A DNA stretch of 5,725 bases from an uncultured Lachnospiraceae bacterium. Its GTDB lineage: Bacteria > Bacillota > Clostridia > Lachnospirales > Lachnospiraceae. The notes beneath the pieces were generated by a model. That model saw only the letters and a list, made by a program, of their open reading frames with translations, made no database searches and was not told the origin of the DNA. Both the position numbers and the translations under genes were made by a program. This document shows positions 1 through 5,725 of the stretch, piece by piece. The stretch's first letter is position 1. Each line of letters starts with the position of its first letter. The DNA lies in the NCBI GenBank assembly GCA_946633495.1, contig CAMPAX010000160.1, positions 1 through 5,725 of the forward strand, given 5' to 3'.

Positions 1-1526
1 CGGATCGGATTGCCGGAGCCGTCATAAAACTGGAATGCCTCCAGCGCAAACCAGGAAAAGGCTTCTTCCTGTGAGGCAAAAAGCACCGGGTACCCTTTCT
101 CTTCGGAATTGATAATGGTATGATCCGGCGGCAGTGTCGTCAGGAGTTTTCCGTTGGACATGGCACGGATGGTAAACCGGGAATCATCCCAGAGCATGAT
201 CCGGAACAACTCGGCATCCTCGCAGTTTACCGGTATGATCTTCTCTCCCTCCAGACCTGCGAACCTGGTTTCTCCAAGACGGATACGCACATAGGGATAG
301 AGTGCTTCTGAAATCAGAGCATTCTGAATTCCTTCCCTCAGCGTTACCTGATGGCTGGTGATTCCGCTGTACCAGTCCATAGGACAGCGATCCGCAAAAG
401 GTCCCAGAAGAAGGATCTTCTCATCTTTTGAAAGCGGAAGCGCCGCATCCTCATTTTTCAAAAGAACCGCCGCCTCGGCGGATGCCTCTCTGCTAAGACG
501 CCGCCCCTCAGGCGTATCCACGCAGGAAGCATTATATACACTTTTCGGAAATGCCATATCCCCCGCTGCCGAATCCAGGAGGCCCAGCATGGAGCATGCC
601 GTAAGTCGGTTCAGAGCGATACGATCGATCTCTGATTCCGAAAGCAGTCCTTCATCCAAAGCCTCTTTCAGACCGGCACGGATCACATCGGCATTCTCGG
701 CAAAGCAGTCCATTCCCGCATGGATGGCTTTGACCAGCGCCTCCGGAATGGAAGCCGCCTCCTTCTGCCGTTCTACCGACAGCATGATGACTCCGCCGTC
801 ACCGGTGACAAATGGCAGTCCCCGATCCTTAAGACGGGTTTGGATCTCCGGATTAAAGGTATTCGGAACTCCGTTCACATAGTTGTAGGAGGACATAACC
901 GCTATGGGATCGGCATAGTCAATGATCTCTTCAAAAACACGGATATAATATGAATCCTTCAAATGCTTCGGAATATTGCTGTCCGCAAGGCTCCTGTCAT
1001 TCTCCACATTATTTCCGTAGAAATGCTTCAGCGTAGCTCCGCAGCGTACGTATCTCGGATCTTCTCCCGCCATTCCCAGGATATATTCTCCGGCGATCCG
1101 GGACGTGAGGTGCGGGTCCTCACCATACGCCTCTTCATTTCGTCCCCAGCGGGGATCCCGTTCCATATCTACCGTAGGTGCCAGCATAACAAGAGCATTA
1201 TGAAGACCGTCATTGTAAAGGCTTCTCCCTTCCGTACCCACCAGGTCTCCTACCCTTCGCATCAGTTCCTTATCCCAGGTTGCCGCAAATCCTACCGGAT
1301 TCTGAAAAATGGTGGTGCATACCGGGTCGCCCAGCCCGCTGTCAAAGCTCTGATCGTGACGCGCCTGTACACCGTGTGCCGCCTCGCCCAGAGCCTCCAG
1401 CGGAGGAAGACCTGCTGCTGTCCTGTCCTTCGCATTCCCGCTGATCACCAGGAGTTTTTGTTCCAGGGTAAGTCCCTCCAGAAACTCCGTCGCTGCTTTT
1501 CTGTGGTATTCATGATCTCTTTTCAT
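1..1526 (-). CDS. Glycoside hydrolase family 3 beta-glucosidase/beta-xylosidase-like enzyme (C-terminus cut off by window edge)
   Basis: This reading frame is open from an ATG at 1524-1526 to the left edge, giving 508 complete residues of a protein that in this family usually has 700 or more. It is a retaining exo-glycosidase of family GH3. Visible motifs in order are GEAAHGV (47-53), a substrate-pocket block MERDPRWGRNEEAYGEDP (121-138), the KHFYGNN block (167-173), and VTGDGG (240-245), where Asp243 is in the nucleophile position. The second, alpha/beta domain begins near EAAVLLKNED (351-360). From about residue 425 the sequence no longer looks like standard GH3 and resembles a beta-trefoil (fascin-like) insertion. 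There is no signal peptide, so the enzyme should be cytoplasmic. The start is fixed by GAGGA six bases upstream. It lies 63 bases after the GH16 gene, which suggests co-transcription and a shared beta-glucan pathway. The family is certain; the exact sugar (glucoside or xyloside) is not. Confidence 0.93.
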   Translation of the reverse strand, partial: MKRDHEYHRKAATEFLEGLTLEQKLLVISGNAKDRTAAGLPPLEALGEAAHGVQARHDQSFDSGLGDPVCTTIFQNPVGFAATWDKELMRRVGDLVGTEGRSLYNDGLHNALVMLAPTVDMERDPRWGRNEEAYGEDPHLTSRIAGEYILGMAGEDPRYVRCGATLKHFYGNNVENDRSLADSNIPKHLKDSYYIRVFEEIIDYADPIAVMSSYNYVNGVPNTFNPEIQTRLKDRGLPFVTGDGGVIMLSVERQKEAASIPEALVKAIHAGMDCFAENADVIRAGLKEALDEGLLSESEIDRIALNRLTACSMLGLLDSAAGDMAFPKSVYNASCVDTPEGRRLSREASAEAAVLLKNEDAALPLSKDEKILLLGPFADRCPMDWYSGITSHQVTLREGIQNALISEALYPYVRIRLGETRFAGLEGEKIIPVNCEDAELFRIMLWDDSRFTIRAMSNGKLLTTLPPDHTIINSEEKGYPVLFASQEEAFSWFALEAFQFYDGSGNPI

Positions 1527-1532
1527 ACGGTA

Positions 1533-1537
1533 TCCTC
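1533..1537 (-). promoter_or_regulatory. Ribosome binding site of the GH3 gene
   Basis: GAGGA on the minus strand stands six bases before the ATG at 1526. It decides the start, because the next upstream ATG in this frame (1566-1568) is followed by a stop codon after eight codons. Confidence 0.75.
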
Positions 1538-1589
1538 GTTATCATTCGTATGACAATCCGCTTTTCATGATTCACCTGCTCACTTTCGG

Positions 1590-2639
1590 TTATTGCTCCG
1601 GTTTTTTTACATTCTCGTCATAGGAATCCTTCTGATAAACCCGTACATAGTCCACATGCATGGCCACATTTTCATCAAAGACAAGATCCGGATCCGGATC
1701 TCCCGGCCAGTCCCCGCCTACCGCAACATTCAGGATGATATGGAAATCCTGATCAAAGGGTGCCGGATAGGGTTTTTCTTCTCCGTTGGAAGCAGTAAAC
1801 CAGTCGCCGGTTTCGAAGAATTTTTCACCATCCACATACCAGCGGATCAGTCCTGGAAGCCATTCCACTGCAAACACATGATATTCTTCCGAGTAATTCG
1901 CCCCGTTCGACACGGAACCCTGCCGCTGCTCATGCGGATCTCCGAAATGGATGGTGCCGTGTTCCTTCGTCGGGTCATTGGATACCACTTCCATGATATC
2001 GATCTCTCCGCAGCGCGGCCAGTTACCATAGAGGGACGTCTGGGTAGGAAGCATCCAGAACGCCGGCAGAAATCCTTTTCCCTTCGGGATCTTGATCTTT
2101 GCTTCCATCAGTCCATACTTAAAATCATGCTTTCTGGAGGTATTCACACGGCCGGAATAATAGGACACTTTTCCGCTGTCATCCACTTCCTTCGTCGGCT
2201 GGATCACCAGCTCGCCGTTCTTTACAAAAGCATAATCTTCGGTATTTTTGTAAGCCTGGAGTTCACGGTTGACCCACCCGGCTTTATGCGCTTCATAGTT
2301 CCAGTCATCCTTGGAGAGCTTTCGTTCTTCCTGATCAAAATTCTCCTCCCATACCAGATGATACTCTGCGCTGTCCGGATACTGCTGGTACTCATCCGGC
2401 TCCTCCGGCTTATAGGCTTCGGTAACCTCTTCCGTAACCGGCTCCGTCTCGGGTTCTGTCTTTTGTTCCTCAGCCTTATTTAATTCGGTATCGTTTCCTG
2501 CTTCCGTTGCTGCCGAAGCGGTGACAGCTTCTGTGGCCACCGGAGCGGAAGTTGTAACGGTTTCCTCCTTACCACAGCCCGCCAGAAGCGTCAGGGACAT
2601 GGTCATGGCCAATGCGGCACATACGATCTTTTTTTTCAT
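1590..2639 (-). CDS. Secreted GH16 endo-beta-glucanase (laminarinase/licheninase-like) lipoprotein
   Basis: This 349-residue protein should hydrolyse internal bonds of beta-1,3- or mixed-linkage beta-glucans on the outer face of the membrane. Residues 1-22 form a lipoprotein signal: a Lys-rich start, a hydrophobic core and the lipobox LAGC with Cys22 as the lipidated residue. Residues 23 to about 90 are a low-complexity Thr/Glu/Ala/Pro-rich tether. The GH16 domain spans about 93-336. It has the catalytic motif EIDIME (212-217), with Glu212 as expected nucleophile, Asp214 as helper and Glu217 as acid/base. The spacing ExDxxE is the laminarinase type, not the ExDxE of Bacillus lichenases. Other family blocks are PAFWMLP (192-198), AVEW (257-260), NVAVGGDWPG (304-313) and VDYVRVYQ (329-336). 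I chose the ATG at 2639 and not the in-frame one at 2666, because it follows AAGGAG and gives a proper signal peptide. Linkage specificity cannot be read from sequence alone. Confidence 0.95.
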   Translation of the reverse strand: MKKKIVCAALAMTMSLTLLAGCGKEETVTTSAPVATEAVTASAATEAGNDTELNKAEEQKTEPETEPVTEEVTEAYKPEEPDEYQQYPDSAEYHLVWEENFDQEERKLSKDDWNYEAHKAGWVNRELQAYKNTEDYAFVKNGELVIQPTKEVDDSGKVSYYSGRVNTSRKHDFKYGLMEAKIKIPKGKGFLPAFWMLPTQTSLYGNWPRCGEIDIMEVVSNDPTKEHGTIHFGDPHEQRQGSVSNGANYSEEYHVFAVEWLPGLIRWYVDGEKFFETGDWFTASNGEEKPYPAPFDQDFHIILNVAVGGDWPGDPDPDLVFDENVAMHVDYVRVYQKDSYDENVKKPEQ

Positions 2640-2645
2640 AGCATT

Positions 2646-2651
2646 CTCCTT
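2646..2651 (-). promoter_or_regulatory. Ribosome binding site of the GH16 gene
   Basis: AAGGAG on the minus strand, six bases before the ATG at 2639. It lies inside the longer possible frame starting at 2666, which has no such site, so it places the start at MKKKIV. Confidence 0.85.
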
Positions 2652-2708
2652 ACGAAAACTTCCCACAGGTAAAATACCACTCCGCAGGCGCGTCTTCCGG
2701 CCCTCTCA

Positions 2709-4193
2709 TCATTTTATCTCATCCAGCTTCTTCTCGATGGCTTTGATGATGATCTTCAGTGCTTTGATCCGTGCATACTTCTTGTCATTGGATTCCAGGA
2801 CATGCCAGGGTGCATATTTTGTATTGGTCTTTTGCAGCATCTCATCCACAGCTTCCTCATAGAGATCCCATTTCTCCCGGTTTCTCCAGTCCTCATCCGT
2901 GATCTTCCACTGCTTCTCCGGTGTATTCTGACGTTCGGTGAACCGTTCCAGCTGGGTATCCTTGTCGATCTGGACCCAGAACTTGATCACCACTGCATTC
3001 CAGTCCGCCAGCTCTTTCTCAAACTCGTTGATCTCGTTATATGCCCTCTGCCAGTCATTTTCGGAGCAGAAGCCCTCGAGACGTTCTACCATGACACGTC
3101 CGTACCAGGTCCGGTCGAAAATGGCGATATGCCCGTCCTTCGGCAGGCGGTTCCAGAATCTCCATAGATAATGCCGTGCCTTCTCCGCAGGTTCCGGACT
3201 GGCGATGGGATGCACCTCATAACCTCTCGGATCAAGAGCCGCTGCCACACGTTTGATATTTCCGCCCTTTCCTGCAGCGTCCCATCCCTCATAAGCGATG
3301 ATTACCGGGATCTTCTTCAGGTACAGCTCATTATGCAGCTTCTTCAGCTTCTTCTGAAGGGCGTCCAGTTCTTTCTTATACTCTTCGTCCGAAATGGATT
3401 TATCCAGCGCGATCTCCGAAAGCTTCGGAATGCTCTTCATGGGGAACACGTTCTGAAGCATCGGCGGTTTCTGCTTTGCTTCCATATTGGTAAGTGCCGT
3501 GTCGATGGAAGCCACCAGGATCTCCGTCATCTGAAGCTCAGACCATTTCTTGCTGGCAGCATCAATGAAATACCAGGGTGCCACGAACTGATTCGTGGTC
3601 TCCAGATACTCATCATATACATCAAGGCACTCCTTATAGTGCTTGTTCTGCCATTTATCCGCGTCGGACACACGCCATTTCGTAACCTTATCCTTCTCAA
3701 GTTCCTCCAGGCGCTTTCTCTGTTCCTTCTCGCTGATGTGGAAGAAGTACTTAACCACTAAATATCCGTTATCATTCAGCTGCCGCTCAAAGCGCTTGAT
3801 GCTGATCAAGTGCTCCCGGTATGTATCCTCACTGATCTTCCCATGCAGGAGCTGTCCGGTCACCTCTCCCATCCAGCTTCCGTCAAAGAAGGAGAACTGT
3901 CCCTGTTTCGGGATCCGTACAAAATAGCGATACAGGAAAGGACGTCTCAGTTCCTCCTGTGTGGGCTGCGACAGAGTTTCACATTTAAAGAATCTCGGAT
4001 CCAGTCCCTTGATCACCCGTCCAAGAACGCTTCCTTTTCCGGCGGCTCCCCAGCCGTCCAGAATCACCAGTACCGGCAGCCCCTTCTCCTTAATGGCTGT
4101 CTGACGTACGGCAAGTTCCGCTCTCGCCTTCTCCAGGCGCGTTGCGATCTCCTCTTCCGAGGGCATTTCTTCTTTCACCCATTCTCTCAGCAT
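2709..4193 (-). CDS. pap: Two-domain PPK2-family polyphosphate kinase (polyphosphate:AMP phosphotransferase)
   Basis: This 494-residue protein holds two tandem PPK2 domains (about 15-240 and 265-490), the layout of class II PPK2 enzymes, which use polyphosphate to turn AMP into ADP in the cytoplasm. Domain 2 looks complete. It has a Walker A loop EGWDAAGKGG (302-311), a Walker B-type motif DRTWYGR (360-366), the lid block EFEKELADWN with KFWVQI (390-409), and the TNTKYAPWHVLESNDK tail (456-471). Domain 1 keeps the Walker A loop (GWGAAGKGS, 47-55) and the APWYFID block (205-211). It has DGSWMGE (104-110) where domain 2 has DRTWYGR, and Gly49 where domain 2 has Asp305, so it is probably catalytically weak or structural. 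The ATG at 4193 follows GGGAGG by seven bases; an in-frame ATG at 4223 lacks such a site. Two TGA codons in a row end the gene. The family is certain; AMP as acceptor is inferred from the two-domain layout. Confidence 0.94.
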   Translation of the reverse strand: MLREWVKEEMPSEEEIATRLEKARAELAVRQTAIKEKGLPVLVILDGWGAAGKGSVLGRVIKGLDPRFFKCETLSQPTQEELRRPFLYRYFVRIPKQGQFSFFDGSWMGEVTGQLLHGKISEDTYREHLISIKRFERQLNDNGYLVVKYFFHISEKEQRKRLEELEKDKVTKWRVSDADKWQNKHYKECLDVYDEYLETTNQFVAPWYFIDAASKKWSELQMTEILVASIDTALTNMEAKQKPPMLQNVFPMKSIPKLSEIALDKSISDEEYKKELDALQKKLKKLHNELYLKKIPVIIAYEGWDAAGKGGNIKRVAAALDPRGYEVHPIASPEPAEKARHYLWRFWNRLPKDGHIAIFDRTWYGRVMVERLEGFCSENDWQRAYNEINEFEKELADWNAVVIKFWVQIDKDTQLERFTERQNTPEKQWKITDEDWRNREKWDLYEEAVDEMLQKTNTKYAPWHVLESNDKKYARIKALKIIIKAIEKKLDEIK

Positions 4194-4200
4194 AGTGTAA

Positions 4201-4206
4201 CCTCCC
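4201..4206 (-). promoter_or_regulatory. Ribosome binding site of the PPK2 gene
   Basis: GGGAGG on the minus strand, seven bases before the ATG at 4193. It supports this start over the in-frame ATG 30 bases further upstream. Confidence 0.85.
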
Positions 4207-4237
4207 TTTTTTGCCTGCCGCATCTCGTACCCATCAG

Positions 4238-4283
4238 GATCACCGAGGATCCAGCGGATCAGCTTCGATCGATAACGATCCGC
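4238..4283. repeat. Cluster of five evenly spaced GATC sites with a perfect 7-bp inverted repeat
   Basis: GATC begins at 4238, 4248, 4257, 4267 and 4277, so successive sites are 10, 9, 10 and 10 bases apart. Within this stretch GCGGATC (4254-4260) and GATCCGC (4277-4283) form a perfect inverted repeat with a 16-base loop. A smaller alternative hairpin, GATCG-ATAA-CGATC (4267-4280), lies inside it. The cluster is in the 118-base gap between the flippase stop and the PPK2 start. The right-hand stem is not followed by a T-run on the minus strand, so it is not a standard intrinsic terminator. It could be an operator, a processing hairpin or chance. Confidence 0.45.
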
Positions 4284-4311
4284 GGCTCATCATTCCACCC
4301 CAAATAACACC

Positions 4312-5725
4312 CTACATCAGTTTACAGATTTTTAAGATTCCTTCGATATCCTTCTTCTTCAGGCTCTTTATCAACGCCTTTCTACGTTTCCACATAAAGC
4401 CGATCACGAAGAGTCCCACCGCTCCTACCATGATCCAGCGAAGAATATTCATGTCATACAGCAGCGTCATGGAGATACCAAGGACGCAGGAAACCACCAG
4501 AACGGTCAGGTTAAATCGAATATTATAGATCCCGTGCCTGCCCATCTTTCTTACGAAAAGGTAATGGATAAAGAAGAGGGCCACATATCCTGCCAGAGTG
4601 GTGTAAGCCGCAGCCACATAACCGAACAGCGGAACAAAGATCAGGTTCAGCAGAATATTCAGCAGGGCCGCAGCAAAGGTGCCCATCATGATCTGCTTCT
4701 GTTTCTTGTAATAGAATTCGATGTTCACATACATGGTATAGAGCATCTGCGCGATGTATCCCAGCATTACGGGAGGGATCACGCCCACCGCATCCATGTA
4801 TTTCCGGCCGCCCATCACGAGCAGCAGCTCCGGTGCCAGAAGTGTGAGAAGCAGTACGCCTCCGGCAAAGATCAGGATGATGGGACGTGCTACCACGCCG
4901 ATATCCTTATCCTCTTCCCGATGAAGCTTCTCATAGACCCAGGGCGCCCAGGCCTGATTCACGGAGGCCCAAAGCAGATTGACGATCATGGCGCAGCTGT
5001 AGGCCGTGGAATACATGGCGTTTGCTTCCTTACCGTCAAAATGCGTGATCATGACGCGGTCACAGGCGGTAAGCAGTGTATTTGACATGAGGTGCAGCAC
5101 CATGGGCAGGGCAATGGGGATAGCGAATTTCACATAGGACAGCTTAAAGCATCTTCCCCGCGCCAGAATAAAGATATAAATGGCCAGCGAAACCGCGATC
5201 CATACGCCGTGATAACTGATGACACGGACGGAAAGCTGCTCATCCTCCGGTACCATCAGCACAAGAAGCAGAGACAGAAGCACCGAGACGACCGCCGGGA
5301 TCAGTGAGGTTATGATGGTCCCTTTGTATTGCATATAGACCCGGAACTTCACGTGCAGACAGCTGAGGGCCGGATGCACCAGAAGGTACAGGAACATTAC
5401 GTGGAGCATATACTCCGATATGCCCATCCAGGATGTCAGCTGTTCCGTAAAGAAACAGGCTATGCCGTAAAGTGCCGCCGTGATCATGGTTCCTGCCAGT
5501 ACCACCGTGGACATGAACTGATAGATCTTGCCTTCATACTCGTAATGTGCCAGATTAATGGAAGTATAAAGATCCAGAGTCAGTACCGGAGAAAGAATGG
5601 CGATCCACGATATTAAGTTGCTGTATGCACCAACGTCTGTCTTCGTCATGATCCTGGCGAAGATCGGCATCGTGATGAAAGAAAGTCCCTTTAAAACAAA
5701 CGTACAGATGGTGTACCAGGTCCCT
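4312..5725 (-). CDS. MOP-superfamily polysaccharide flippase (Wzx/PST-like), N-terminus cut off by window edge
   Basis: This frame is open to the right edge and encodes the last 470 residues of a multi-pass membrane protein. An internal Met at 5670 is not the likely start, because the 18 codons upstream continue a typical first helix (WYTICTFVLKGLSFIT) found at the start of this family. Only a short N-terminal piece is probably missing. I count about 14 hydrophobic segments, as expected for oligosaccharide flippases, and a short, basic C-terminal tail (KRRKALIKSLKKK). Such proteins turn lipid-linked oligosaccharide repeat units across the cytoplasmic membrane for capsule, exopolysaccharide or teichoic-type polymers. 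The early segment GAYSNLISWIAILSPVLTL fits the family's N-terminal half. The gene is upstream of PPK2 in the same direction with a 118-base gap, so co-transcription is possible but unproven. The substrate cannot be told. Its real neighbours in a glycan locus would be to the right of this window. Confidence 0.88.
   Translation of the reverse strand, partial: GTWYTICTFVLKGLSFITMPIFARIMTKTDVGAYSNLISWIAILSPVLTLDLYTSINLAHYEYEGKIYQFMSTVVLAGTMITAALYGIACFFTEQLTSWMGISEYMLHVMFLYLLVHPALSCLHVKFRVYMQYKGTIITSLIPAVVSVLLSLLLVLMVPEDEQLSVRVISYHGVWIAVSLAIYIFILARGRCFKLSYVKFAIPIALPMVLHLMSNTLLTACDRVMITHFDGKEANAMYSTAYSCAMIVNLLWASVNQAWAPWVYEKLHREEDKDIGVVARPIILIFAGGVLLLTLLAPELLLVMGGRKYMDAVGVIPPVMLGYIAQMLYTMYVNIEFYYKKQKQIMMGTFAAALLNILLNLIFVPLFGYVAAAYTTLAGYVALFFIHYLFVRKMGRHGIYNIRFNLTVLVVSCVLGISMTLLYDMNILRWIMVGAVGLFVIGFMWKRRKALIKSLKKKDIEGILKICKLM

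Noticed and set aside
963..1553. A plus-strand open frame of 196 codons opposite the GH3 gene
   Set aside because: The minus strand encodes continuous GH3 motifs here, and the plus-strand product has no recognisable features.
1542..1568. An eight-codon leader-like frame (MKSGLSYE) before the GH3 gene
   Set aside because: Its AGGTGA site is only three bases from the ATG, and it has no runs of rare or regulatory codons, so chance is the better explanation.
1593..2483. A long open frame on the plus strand, opposite the GH16 gene
   Set aside because: It is the antisense of a clear GH16 enzyme with catalytic motif and lipobox. It has no good ribosome binding site and no recognisable domain.
2668..2678. 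A short palindrome GGTA-AAA-TACC between the PPK2 and GH16 genes
   Set aside because: The four-base arms are too short to call an operator, and there is no T-run for a terminator and no matching -35 for a promoter.
3171..3761. A plus-strand open frame of 196 codons opposite the PPK2 gene
   Set aside because: It is a shadow of the PPK2 coding strand, with no family resemblance that I can see.
4194..4311. A promoter for the PPK2 gene in the 118-base gap
   Set aside because: I found no convincing -35/-10 pair with proper spacing on the minus strand, so none is annotated.
4534..5085. A plus-strand, His- and Gln-rich open frame opposite the flippase gene
   Set aside because: The composition is what the complement of a hydrophobic membrane protein gives, and the minus strand is clearly the coding one.

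Overview
The window looks like a piece of a Gram-positive, gut-type Clostridia genome, most likely Lachnospiraceae. The evidence is indirect: base composition near 50% G+C by eye, strong AGGAGG-like ribosome binding sites, a lipoprotein with a Thr/Glu-rich tether, and a GH3 enzyme whose motif variants I associate from memory with that family. I cannot fix the genus.

All four genes are on the minus strand and read from right to left. In transcription order they are: a polytopic MOP-superfamily flippase (its N-terminus runs off the right edge); a two-domain polyphosphate kinase of the PPK2 family (polyphosphate:AMP phosphotransferase type); a secreted, lipid-anchored GH16 endo-beta-glucanase; and a GH3 beta-glucosidase-like enzyme without a signal peptide (its C-terminus runs off the left edge). 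The gaps are 118, 69 and 63 bases. I see no convincing terminator or promoter in any of them, so at least PPK2-GH16-GH3 could be one transcript. The GH16 and GH3 starts given here are set by clear ribosome binding sites.

The simplest functional reading is a small beta-1,3(-1,4)-glucan unit. The GH16 lipoprotein cuts polymer outside the cell and the cytoplasmic GH3 enzyme finishes the oligosaccharides, although no importer is in view. The flippase next door leaves open a second reading, an exopolysaccharide locus with its own trimming hydrolases. The PPK2 gene is not an obvious partner for either and may simply sit there.

Nothing here amounts to a clearly new system. The points most worth checking are the apparent beta-trefoil (fascin-like) insertion in the GH3 enzyme, the loss of catalytic residues in the first PPK2 domain, and an intergenic stretch with five GATC sites at about 10-base spacing that also contains a perfect inverted repeat. 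There is no RNA gene, mobile element or CRISPR array that I can support, and no gene-free stretch longer than 118 bases.
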